Shown piece by piece: positions 37,046 to 45,386 of a stretch of DNA of 50,806 nucleotides. The notes under the pieces were generated by a model. The model had not been told where the DNA came from, did not search any database, and saw nothing but the letters and a program-made list of their open reading frames with translations. Source of the DNA: Methanococcus voltae (GTDB lineage: Archaea; AGJL01; Methanococci; Methanococcales; Methanococcaceae); the NCBI RefSeq assembly GCF_024807655.1, contig NZ_JANUCR010000007.1, forward strand, positions 1 through 50,806, written 5' to 3'. Each line of letters starts with the position of its first letter. The first letter of the stretch is position 1. The position numbers and the translations under genes were made by a program.

Positions 37046-37276
37046 TTATCCTCCGGAAACTACGGGCAATACTCGTAATTTGTCGTTTTCTTGTACTATA
37101 TCATCGTTAGATAGTATTTCACCATTTTTAATTATCAATACATCTTCTAATTGCATTAATTTAATGATATCGCCCACAGTACTATTTTTTTTAAGTTCTA
37201 TCGTTTTATTTGCATTGTTGTGATTTATTATGATTTTAATTATATTGTTTTTATCCAGATTGTTTAAATTATCCAA
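37046..37276 (-). CDS. MoaD/ThiS-like ubiquitin-fold sulfur carrier
   Basis: 76 residues with a beta-grasp pattern (TIELKKNSTVGDIIKLMQL, then a VxxNGE-type turn IIKNGEI, then ENDKLRVLPVVSGG). It ends in the di-glycine that is adenylated and thiocarboxylated in MoaD, ThiS and archaeal SAMP proteins. The start is TTG at 37276 with GGTGA a few bases upstream; no ATG fits. The Asn/Lys-rich first 20 residues are probably disordered. It precedes cofG by 131 bases. Whether it serves thiamine, molybdopterin, tRNA thiolation or protein tagging cannot be told. Confidence 0.82.
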   Translation of the reverse strand: MDNLNNLDKNNIIKIIINHNNANKTIELKKNSTVGDIIKLMQLEDVLIIKNGEILSNDDIVQENDKLRVLPVVSGG

Positions 37277-37538
37277 AAAATCACCTTATTATTGTAATTT
37301 TGGCCTAATGATTAATTATCCTTTGTATTTTTTATTTTATATATCTTCTTAATTAATCTTTTATTACTATTTATCGGATTAATTTGATATATTTATATAT
37401 AATAAAAATATATGGTATTTTGATTTATAATGATTAATCATTATAATTAAAAAGATACTTAAATATGGGAATTATGCAATTTAACTATTTGAATAGCTTT
37501 GTTATCAGCTTTTATCAGCTTTGTTGTTGGGTGATTTT

Positions 37539-38573
37539 ATGTACCAAATATTAACCGTCTTTTCAGACATATTTGAAAATATAAAAAGACTTGCGGAAAA
37601 TTATTTTGCATTATGGGTTATATTGGGCTCAATAATTGGATTTTTTAACGCAGATGTTTTTTCGTGGGCTTTACCACATATATCATTGTTTTTAGGAATT
37701 ATAATGTTTGGTATGGGGATGAGTCTTAATTTTAATGATTTTAAGATAGTTTTCCAAAGACCGAAAGATGTTTTATTAGGTATGGGCTTACAATTTACGT
37801 TAATGCCCCTTTTAGCATATATTATTGCAGTAGCTTTGCAATTGCCTCCTGAATTGGCTGTGGGTGTAATCTTATTAGGTTGTTGTCCTGGAGGAACAGC
37901 TTCAAACGTAATTACGTACCTTGCAAGGGGAGATGTGGCTCTCTCTGTAGCAATTACAACAGTTTCTACGATTATAGCACCATTAATAACTCCAATATTG
38001 ACTTTAATACTTGCTCATCAATGGGTGGGTATTCCAGCTTCTTCAATGATACAGTCAATATTTTTAATTGTACTTTTACCTGTAACATTGGGTTTAGTCC
38101 TAAATGGATTAATGGGCGAAAAATTAGAACCTTTTAGGTCATCAATGCCGTTAGTATCCGTAATAGCTATTGTTTTAATTGTTGGGGCAATCATTGGTGT
38201 AAATGCGGATAAAATAATTACTTCTGGACTTTTGGTACTACTTGCAGTTATTTTGCACAATGGGCTCGGTTTATTAATTAGCTATGGAATTACAAAAAAA
38301 TTAGGCGTCTCAGAAGCTAAAAGAAGGGCGATAGTGGTTGAAGTAGGTGTTCAAAACTCTGGTTTATCCGTAGCACTGGCAACACAGTATTTTTCACCGT
38401 TTTCAGCAGTTCCAGGTGCAATATTCAGTGTTTGGCACAATATAACAGGGCCAATATTGGCTAATTATTGGACTAAAAAAGACAGGGAAATGGAAGGTAG
38501 GTTATCAAAAAAACAAAGTTTGATAGATGTAGGCATAAAAAATTATGAAAATAAACCTAAAGCTAAAAAATAA
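37539..38573 (+). CDS. BASS-family sodium-dependent transporter
   Basis: Membrane protein of 344 residues with about ten helices, related to bile acid:Na+ symporters. GMGMSLNFNDF (about 61-71), GCCPGGTASNVITYLARGDVALSV (about 111-134) and VEVGVQNSGLSVALA are diagnostic; the discontinuous-helix PGGTASN region binds sodium. The substrate in archaea is unknown. Prokaryotic relatives move small organic acids such as pantoate or keto acids. ATG at 37539 with GGGTGAT is preferred over an in-frame TTG at 37521. It converges with the mutase gene. Confidence 0.88.
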   Translation: MYQILTVFSDIFENIKRLAENYFALWVILGSIIGFFNADVFSWALPHISLFLGIIMFGMGMSLNFNDFKIVFQRPKDVLLGMGLQFTLMPLLAYIIAVALQLPPELAVGVILLGCCPGGTASNVITYLARGDVALSVAITTVSTIIAPLITPILTLILAHQWVGIPASSMIQSIFLIVLLPVTLGLVLNGLMGEKLEPFRSSMPLVSVIAIVLIVGAIIGVNADKIITSGLLVLLAVILHNGLGLLISYGITKKLGVSEAKRRAIVVEVGVQNSGLSVALATQYFSPFSAVPGAIFSVWHNITGPILANYWTKKDREMEGRLSKKQSLIDVGIKNYENKPKAKK

Positions 38574-38631
38574 GATATAAAATAGTAAAATAGTAAAATA
38601 ATAAAATAATAAAATAATTTAATAATATTAA

Positions 38632-40197
38632 TTAAATAATTAAACTTTTTAAATAATTTACTTTATCATTCATTTGTTTTTTAGATTTTGCTTCTAAATT
38701 AAGTCTTAGTAAAGGCTCCGTATTTGAAGCACGTAAGTTAAACCACCAATCATTACAATATATCGAAATTCCATCAATTGTTTCTATTTTACAGTCTTTA
38801 AAGTGGTCTTTGATAGTTTCGATAGTTTTTTCTTGTGCAATTTTATCTATCAATTTAAAGTTTATTTCCCCACTATGGTAATAAACTTCATACTGTTTTG
38901 CCAATTCTGATAATTTCATATTATTATCTGTCATTGCCTCAACAACGTATTTTAAAGCCAATAATGGGCTTTCAAAGTATCCTATCTCTTTAAAGTAAAA
39001 GTGATTACTAAATTCACCTGCAAAATCCGCATCAATTTCGTGCATCAATTTTTTGATGAAATAATGACCTACACGTGTTTTAATAGCTTCAGCATCGTGT
39101 TTTTTAACTAATTCGGGCACAATATTACTACATCTTAAATCATAAACTATTTTAGGGGTGTTAATACAAGGTTTACCGTCTTTTGTAAGTTTGGTTGTAT
39201 AACATACAATTTTTTTCGCCATATCATCAGTATTATTAATATTATTAATATTATTAGTATCTTTAGTATCTTTAGTATCGTTAATATCTTTAGTATCCTC
39301 GGACTTATTTATTGGATGACAAGTGCATTCACATTCGTATTCACATTCTGGGTAATCTATCTTTTTTAAATTTATGTCTTTAATAATTTGTTCAGCAATT
39401 ATGGCTGTGATAATGTCTCCTTTTAGCGTATTACCTTCTTCGTCGATTAAACCTAACCTATCGCCATCACCATCAAAAATAAGCCCAATATTAGAACCTG
39501 TAATTTCTGTAGTGTCTTTTATCTGCTCTAAACACTCCTCTTTTAACGTATCTGGCTCGTGTGCTGGGAAATTTCCATCTGGACATTCATTTATAAAATT
39601 ATAATTTCCAAATAATCGTGTAATTATGTTTTTTTCTGCCAAAGTAGTTGCACCATTTGCAAAATCAACAGCTATTGATAAATTATTCAATTCTTCACCT
39701 GAAAAGCTATTTTTAAACTTTTTAACGTGATAATCTTCATAATCCTCAATCGGGTCAAAATTAATATCTGGAATATCTAAAATTTTTGTATTTTTAATTT
39801 CTTCGATTTTTGTGTGTTGCATTTCTAACCTTGAGAAATTCGGTTTAATATCCTCAATCGGTGAAAGTGGCACAACGTTATTGTCGCATACTTTGAAACC
39901 AGTGTATTCTTTCGGGTTATGTGAAGCTGTTAAAATTACGCCTAAATCATAGCCACCCCCCTTAGTTCCGTAGTACATCTTAGGTGTAGATATAGTTCCT
40001 GCATAATAAACCTTACTTCCCATATCCAAAAGTCCCCATATGAATGGTTTAACAAGTTCTTTAGAACCTATTCTTACGTCATTTCCTACAAGCACATTTT
40101 TATATTTTTCACCCAAAGAAACGCCTAAAGAATATGCAAATTCATAATCAATTTGTTCTTTATATTTTCCCCTAATATCGTAAGCTTTAAAAACCAA
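38632..40197 (-). CDS. Phosphomannomutase/phosphoglucomutase family enzyme with Cys-rich insertion
   Basis: Alpha-D-phosphohexomutase of 521 residues for sugar-phosphate conversion, likely feeding surface glycans. TASHNP with catalytic Ser92 (90-95), metal loop DGDGDR (242-247), sugar loop GEFSNH (394-399) and phosphate loop RASNTEP (489-495) are all intact. Residues about 283-330 are an insertion: a cysteine cluster CEYECECTCH (285-294) followed by an Asp/Asn/Thr/Lys low-complexity run coded by 9-base repeats. Family members are usually 430-460 residues. The start is TTG at 40197 with GGTGAT. U-rich sequence follows the stop. Confidence 0.9.
   Translation of the reverse strand: MVFKAYDIRGKYKEQIDYEFAYSLGVSLGEKYKNVLVGNDVRIGSKELVKPFIWGLLDMGSKVYYAGTISTPKMYYGTKGGGYDLGVILTASHNPKEYTGFKVCDNNVVPLSPIEDIKPNFSRLEMQHTKIEEIKNTKILDIPDINFDPIEDYEDYHVKKFKNSFSGEELNNLSIAVDFANGATTLAEKNIITRLFGNYNFINECPDGNFPAHEPDTLKEECLEQIKDTTEITGSNIGLIFDGDGDRLGLIDEEGNTLKGDIITAIIAEQIIKDINLKKIDYPECEYECECTCHPINKSEDTKDINDTKDTKDTNNINNINNTDDMAKKIVCYTTKLTKDGKPCINTPKIVYDLRCSNIVPELVKKHDAEAIKTRVGHYFIKKLMHEIDADFAGEFSNHFYFKEIGYFESPLLALKYVVEAMTDNNMKLSELAKQYEVYYHSGEINFKLIDKIAQEKTIETIKDHFKDCKIETIDGISIYCNDWWFNLRASNTEPLLRLNLEAKSKKQMNDKVNYLKSLII
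39228..39300. repeat. In-frame 9-bp tandem repeats within the mutase gene
   Basis: TATTATTAA- and TATCTTTAG-type units of nine bases repeat about seven times and code for the Asp/Asn/Thr/Lys run in the mutase insertion. The unit length keeps the frame. Confidence 0.8.
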
Positions 40198-40399
40198 ATT
40201 ATCACCAAATTTAATTATAACATCATTTTACTAAATTATATTTCCATATTCCTTTATTTCGTATGTTTAATTAATTTTTAGGTATTATATTATAATATAT
40301 ATAATAATCTATGATTTAAGAAATATAAATGATATGTATAAAAAATGTAAAATCATATTATAAAAAAAGTAAATAATTTTATTAATTATAATTTTATTA

Positions 40400-40452
40400 A
40401 ATATCAATTATTCAATATCAATTATTCAATATCAATTATTCAATATCAATTC
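40400..40452. repeat. Tandem 14-bp repeats across the hsp20 stop codon
   Basis: AATATCAATTATTC occurs three times head to tail, followed by a partial copy. The innermost units contain the last codons and stop of hsp20, and the outer ones lie in the 3' flank. The arrangement parallels the isf stop duplication at 17601-17660. Confidence 0.85.
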
Positions 40453-40900
40453 CTTTTTTAATTGAAACTTCCGATTTAGGGAGCACCAACGTTAACATTC
40501 CGTTTTCAAATTTAGCTTTTGAATCGCTCTCTTTTACAGGTGATTGTAAAGTAATCATTCTGTAAGCATCTTCTTCTGAAGACATTTCATTATATACGAC
40601 GTTTTCTGATTCCGTAATTGCTAAAGGTTCTCTTTTAGCTCTTAATTCAATTGAATTTCCAACTGCGTTTATTATAATGTTGTTTTTTTCAACCCCTGGT
40701 AAAAATGCCATAATTTTTATTGACTCATCACCGTCAATAACTGTAATCGGCATAAATCCTTCACCCTGAATTTCCAAATTACCTATTTTTACATGTTTTT
40801 TTGAACCAAAAGAACCAAATGAGGAGCTAATATCTCCCATTCCAGTCATAAATCCCATAGATTTTATAATATCGAAAGGGTCCGTATCTCTTCCAAACAT
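40436..40900 (-). CDS. Hsp20/alpha-crystallin small heat shock protein
   Basis: ATP-independent chaperone of 154 residues. The alpha-crystallin domain (about 50-150) includes IKIMAFLPGVEKNNIIINAVGNSIEL and the closing AKFENGMLTLVLPKS. The N-terminus (FGRDTDPFDIIKSMGF, then a Gly/Ser/Phe stretch) is typical of oligomer-forming sHSPs. A short C-terminal tail ends IDIE without a clear IXI motif. ATG at 40900 has GAGGTGG five bases upstream; an in-frame GTG at 40909 overlaps that site. Confidence 0.92.
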   Translation of the reverse strand: MFGRDTDPFDIIKSMGFMTGMGDISSSFGSFGSKKHVKIGNLEIQGEGFMPITVIDGDESIKIMAFLPGVEKNNIIINAVGNSIELRAKREPLAITESENVVYNEMSSEEDAYRMITLQSPVKESDSKAKFENGMLTLVLPKSEVSIKKGIDIE

Positions 40901-42135
40901 GTATACCACCTCTATTATAGCATATTTTAACTTATTTGTTATTATGTTATTACTTTGAAGTTCTATATATACCTTTTGGTTGTGGTTTGTTAAATTAAAT
41001 GTTATTAAATAGATATTATTTTATATAGTATAATATTATCTTTATTTTATTATTTTATGGATAGTATATTTTATATTCAAAAATATATTTATATTTTTAA
41101 GTATATTTTTATTGTTATTAATACCATAACAATATTATGGAATAACCCACAAATCAATAAATAATTACAATACATTTTAAAATAGCACAATGGGGTAATA
41201 TACAACCCATAAACCAAAAAATATAAAAAGGAGATGGAGAATAGTATAATATATTATGAAATAATATATTTGAGATATATTAAAAATATGTTTATGGCAT
41301 AGATTTTAGCATAGATTTCATAATGTGATAACCATTAAAATAGATAATATTAAATATATGATTAGCATAATTATATTCAAGTATACAATTGATTAAAATA
41401 ATGTTTTTTATTATGATTATTATTATGATTACTTATTATAGATGTGAACATATTGGTGTTCTTTTTTAATAATACACAATTAAATTGCGTATATACTCCA
41501 TATTTATTTAACACACGTATATAATACGTATATATGTATAATAGGTATATAATTTTAACAACTACGAGTTGAATAAAGATAAAAACCTTAAAATCTGTAG
41601 ATAACTAAAAAATAAGAGATTCTTTTTTAGCAATATATAATTCAAAGTAATATATCAAGAATATAATTTTAAGTTAGTTTTAAAATAATATTTTTATTAA
41701 GAATTAGGTATATCGCTTATAAAATAATTAAAAAATTAAACGATTAACGATTAAGGATTAACGATTAAACGATTAGAAATAAATCTAATAAATCTAATAA
41801 ATCTAATAAATTTAAGATAAATCGTAAAGATAAAATTTAATTTTATTTAAATTTAAACGCAAATTACAATTAACGTAAACAATATCTGAACAAAAAGGGG
41901 CAAATTATGCAAATATTTGCTTAAGGTCTGGTATTAATATATCCATTATTTTAAGCTCAGATTTTAATTAGTTATTATTTTAAAAATTTTAGGTTGTTAT
42001 TAATAATATACAAATTGTCAATATTGTCAATATTGTCAATATTTTACATTTAATTAAACATATTTAATTTAAACTTAATTACGAATTATGAATTAGGAAT
42101 TATGAATCCTGTTTATAATAATAGGAGGGACTATT
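40901..42135. other. 1.2-kb gap hsp20 / fttA
   Basis: No protein gene was seen. Elements noted are the hsp20 promoter; a TATA-like AAAAAATATAAAAAG at about 41216-41230; a 5-bp hairpin CAACT-ACG-AGTTG (41559-41571) and a small stem plus T-run (41614-41628) that might bound a short RNA; CGATTAA iterations at about 41739-41775; the perfect palindrome GCAAATATTTGC (41909-41920); and three tandem GTCAATATT units (about 42017-42043). Part of it is probably a long fttA leader. Confidence 0.4.
40960..40980 (-). promoter_or_regulatory. TATA box of hsp20
   Basis: The minus strand reads ACCAAAAGGTATATATAGAA, a strong TATA box (about 40963-40973) with a purine-rich BRE. It gives a start near 40943 and a short leader before the ATG at 40900. 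Confidence 0.5.
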
Positions 42136-44043
42136 TTGTCAGCCGAAGAAATACTTAACGATTTAAAGGAAAATGTAATAAAAAGAGCTCCAGGAAACGC
42201 TGTAATTACTGACGTGGAATTTGAAGGTTCCGAAGTAGTAATTTATGCTAAAAACCCCGAACTATTTTCAAATAACTTCATAAAGGAGCTTGCTAAAGAT
42301 TTTAGAAAACGTATAGCCATAAGGCCAGACCCTTCAGTATTACTTGAACCCGATATCGCAAAAGAAAGAATTTTGAGAATCGTTCCAGACGATGCAGAAG
42401 TTGTAAATTGCATATTTGATGCTAATACTGGTGAGGTTATCATCGAATCAAAAAAACCTGGTTTGGTAATTGGTAAAGAAGGTAGTACATTGGAAGATAT
42501 TAAAAAAGAAATCCAATGGGCACCTAAACCTGTAAGAGCACCGCCTATTCCATCAGATACAATAAAGGCAATAAGGTCAACAATGTATCGGGAAAGAGCG
42601 GATGTAAAAGATATCCTTAGAAGAATCGGAAGAAGAATACACAGAGATGTTAAATTAAGAGATGATTGTTGGATTAGAACTTCATTTTTAGGCGGTAGCC
42701 GTGAAGTTGGTAGAACTTGTTTATACCACCAAACCCCTGAAAGCCGTATTATGATTGATTGCGGTATTAACGTAGGTATGGACGACGAAAAAGCATTCCC
42801 TCATTTTGATGCTCCAGAGTTTTCAATTGAGGAAATCGATGCTGTAGTAGTCACGCACGCTCACCTTGACCACTGTGGTTTTATCCCTGGTTTATTTAGA
42901 TACGGTTATGATGGTCCTGTTTACTGTACAAAACCTACAAGAGACTTAATGACCTTATTACAAAAGGATTATATAGATATTGCGGAAAAAGAAGGTAAAC
43001 CAGTACCTTATACATCAAGAGATGTAAAAAATGCAATAAAACATACAATACCATTGGATTATGGTGTTACAACAGATATTGCACCAGCTGTAAAACTTAC
43101 ATTGCATAACGCAGGGCATATTTTAGGTTCTGCAATTGCACACTGCCACATTGGTGATGGATTATATAACGTAGCATACACCGGCGATATTAAATTTGAA
43201 GCTTCAAGATTATTAGAACCGGCTGTTTGTCAATTCCCAAGACTTGAAACCCTTATTATGGAATCTACATATGGTGGATACGATGATGTACTGCCTGAAA
43301 GAGACGAAACAGAAAAAGAGCTATTAAAAGTTATTTCTGAAACTATTGCAAAAGGCGGTAAAGTAATTCTTCCAGTATTTGGTATTGGTAGGGCTCAGGA
43401 GTTAATGCTTGTACTTGAAGAAGGATATAATCAAGGAATTTTCAATGCGCCGGTATTCTTAGATGGTATGATTTGGGAAGCTACTGCAATACACACAGCT
43501 TACCCAGAATACTTATCAAAGAATATGAGAAACAGAATTTTCCACGAAGGAGACAATCCATTCTTATCAGAAGTATTTAAGAAAGTTAAAGACACCAAAG
43601 ACAGAAGAAACGTAATCGGTAGAGACGAACCTTGTATTATCTTAGCTACATCAGGTATGCTTACAGGTGGTCCGAGTGTTGAATACTTTAAAACACTTGC
43701 AGACGATGAGAAAAACGCCATCGTGTTTGTGGGATACCAGAGTGAAGGTACATTGGGTAGAAAAATCCAAAAAGGTTGGAAAGAAATACCTTTAATGGGT
43801 AAAAACGGAAAAACAAGAGCTATAAAAGTTAAATTATCTGTTCACACGCTTGAAGGATTTTCAGGACACTGCGATAGAAAGCAACTTATAAAATACCTTA
43901 GAAAATTAAAACCAATCCCAGATAAGATATTAACAATACACGGTGAAGCTTCCAAATGTATAGATTTAGCAAGCACTGCGTATAAATTATTTAAAAAAGA
44001 GACTAAAGCACCTATGAATTTAGATTCTATTAGATTAAGATAA
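42136..44043 (+). CDS. fttA: FttA/aCPSF1, KH-domain beta-CASP ribonuclease and termination factor
   Basis: Archaeal CPSF73 homolog that cuts nascent RNA at U-rich sites and terminates transcription. The 635-residue protein has two N-terminal KH domains (about 1-140; VIGKEG at 111-116), then a metallo-beta-lactamase domain with HAHLDHCG (241-248), HNAGHILGS and YTGDIKFE. The beta-CASP insert and the closing SVHTLEGFSGHCDRKQL and LTIHGEASKC follow. All metal ligands appear intact. The start is TTG at 42136 with GGAGGG six bases upstream. It stands alone after a long AT-rich gap. Confidence 0.96.
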   Translation: MSAEEILNDLKENVIKRAPGNAVITDVEFEGSEVVIYAKNPELFSNNFIKELAKDFRKRIAIRPDPSVLLEPDIAKERILRIVPDDAEVVNCIFDANTGEVIIESKKPGLVIGKEGSTLEDIKKEIQWAPKPVRAPPIPSDTIKAIRSTMYRERADVKDILRRIGRRIHRDVKLRDDCWIRTSFLGGSREVGRTCLYHQTPESRIMIDCGINVGMDDEKAFPHFDAPEFSIEEIDAVVVTHAHLDHCGFIPGLFRYGYDGPVYCTKPTRDLMTLLQKDYIDIAEKEGKPVPYTSRDVKNAIKHTIPLDYGVTTDIAPAVKLTLHNAGHILGSAIAHCHIGDGLYNVAYTGDIKFEASRLLEPAVCQFPRLETLIMESTYGGYDDVLPERDETEKELLKVISETIAKGGKVILPVFGIGRAQELMLVLEEGYNQGIFNAPVFLDGMIWEATAIHTAYPEYLSKNMRNRIFHEGDNPFLSEVFKKVKDTKDRRNVIGRDEPCIILATSGMLTGGPSVEYFKTLADDEKNAIVFVGYQSEGTLGRKIQKGWKEIPLMGKNGKTRAIKVKLSVHTLEGFSGHCDRKQLIKYLRKLKPIPDKILTIHGEASKCIDLASTAYKLFKKETKAPMNLDSIRLR

Positions 44044-44537
44044 ATTTATATTTATCTTTGTATTATTTTATTATATATTTTAGTTTAATTTGTTCTATAA
44101 CAAACGTCATTTTAAAAAATAATTTTATATATATCTTTTTATCCATTTTTGAACTATATTACAAAGGTGTTCAGTATGTTTTAAATTAATTGTACATATT
44201 ATTTATATGATAACTAATTATATAGTATTGTTGTTATGATATACATTAAAAGGTATATGTACATAACGGCATTAAATGAAATATTTATAAGGGTAAACTA
44301 AAATATCATATTAATTAAATAGCTAAATAACTAAATAACTAAATAATTAAATAATCAACGATATTGTAAAAAATTATTCAACTATTTTTACACTATCACT
44401 CTAACATATTTTTCTACTTTATTTTTTAATAGTCATAATAACAAAGTAGCAAAAACACACACAACAATTTAAATATTAACACCACAAATATTGAAAAAAT
44501 GAGTACATAACGTATATTTACACATAATAGGGGTAAT
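44044..44537. other. 494-base spacer fttA / coiled-coil gene
   Basis: T-rich sequence follows the fttA stop. Further on, GTACATAT (44192-44199) and ATATGTAC (44255-44262) form a perfect 8-bp inverted repeat, and GTACATAACG occurs twice (44259 and 44503). A TATA-like ATTTATAAGG is near 44281. No gene was seen. Confidence 0.4.
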
Positions 44538-45071
44538 ATGGGATTAGATATTAACCTGATATCCATAATTATTATGGCAATAATTGGAATAGTTGTAATC
44601 TATGCTATGTTTTTTGAAAGTTCTATGGAGTATTTTGGCAATTTGTTTTTTATTTTGTCAAAAAATGAAAATAGACAATATTTAAAAAATAGGGAGATTA
44701 CATTTCAATCAACAAATTATAACGATTTAAATAATGTTAATGAAAATTGCGAAAATAAAATTCATAAACAAAGTTATTTACTTTGTGAAAAGAAACTATT
44801 AGATGGTTTAGTTTCTGAAATAGAATATTGTAAAGAAAATGTAAATTATTATACTGTAAAAATTAATGAATGCGAAAATTCATTAAATGATATACTTGGT
44901 ACATATACAGAACTCCAAAAATCCGATTCTTTTGAAAATTCAACAAATGGTGAAAAAGAATTGAAAGAATTGATTAACATAAAAAAGCAAGAATTAAAAT
45001 CCATGAAAAATGGATTAGATAATGAACTAAAAACACTTAACGATTTAAATAATAAAATACTAAATAATTAA
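44538..45071 (+). CDS. Hypothetical membrane-anchored coiled-coil protein
   Basis: 177 residues with no family I recognise. One membrane segment lies at about 8-28 (LISIIIMAIIGIVVIYAMFF). A soluble, Asn/Glu/Lys-rich region from about 45 follows; residues 80-175 show heptad-like spacing of Leu/Ile typical of coiled coils. Several cysteines (near 70, 83, 98 and 112) are spread through it. GGGGTAAT precedes the ATG. It lies upstream of fic on the same strand, 315 bases away, but fic has its own promoter. Confidence 0.65.
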   Translation: MGLDINLISIIIMAIIGIVVIYAMFFESSMEYFGNLFFILSKNENRQYLKNREITFQSTNYNDLNNVNENCENKIHKQSYLLCEKKLLDGLVSEIEYCKENVNYYTVKINECENSLNDILGTYTELQKSDSFENSTNGEKELKELINIKKQELKSMKNGLDNELKTLNDLNNKILNN

Positions 45072-45231
45072 CCCCCAATATAATTATTTATTTTATTTTA
45101 TATTATTTTTTACAAATTAGCAAATATTGTATAATTTTATACGATAAATTTTAAATATTACAGATTTTTTTTAAATATGTTTAGAGATTTTTGTTTTTTC
45201 AATGTTTTTCAATGTATTATTTGCTATCATT

Positions 45232-45264
45232 TACCAATATCTACCAAAAACTACCAAATTGGTA
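45232..45264 (+). promoter_or_regulatory. fic operator copy 1 (upstream of TATA)
   Basis: A 33-bp element with three TACCAA boxes and a final TTGGTA; TACCAAATTGGTA is an inverted repeat. It is identical to 45299-45331. It ends seven bases before the TATA box at 45271-45280, where it could block the general factors TFB/TBP. Confidence 0.8.
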
Positions 45265-45270
45265 GATAAG

Positions 45271-45280
45271 TATATACATA
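45271..45280 (+). promoter_or_regulatory. TATA box of fic
   Basis: TATATACATA lies between the two 33-bp operators. Archaeal spacing puts the transcription start near 45300, the first bases of operator copy 2. Confidence 0.6.
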
Positions 45281-45298
45281 ATAAACTTCATAACTTAC

Positions 45299-45331
45299 TA
45301 CCAATATCTACCAAAAACTACCAAATTGGTA
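45299..45331 (+). promoter_or_regulatory. fic operator copy 2 (over the start site)
   Basis: Perfect second copy of the 33-bp element, 67 bases from the first (start to start). It would cover the transcription start and block polymerase if bound. Confidence 0.8.
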
Positions 45332-45386
45332 ATTCGTAAGTTGTAATCAATAATGATACAAATATGTAATTTATTATGGTGAAATT

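Larger units (their letters stand above)
45072..45386. other. fic upstream region
   Basis: It starts with the T-rich end of the upstream gene and then carries the fic operator/promoter block (45232-45331). From the expected start near 45300, the leader is about 87 bases and ends with GGTGA before the ATG. Confidence 0.5.

Noticed and set aside
41907-41924. Five-codon leader peptide (MQIFA) before fttA
   Set aside because: It overlaps the GCAAATATTTGC palindrome, lies over 200 bases from fttA and has no linked attenuator structure.
45232-45331. Two 33-bp repeats with a 34-base spacer, resembling a minimal CRISPR array
   Set aside because: The repeats are built from iterated TACCAA boxes, the spacer holds the fic TATA box, there are only two copies and no cas genes are present. 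Operators explain it better.
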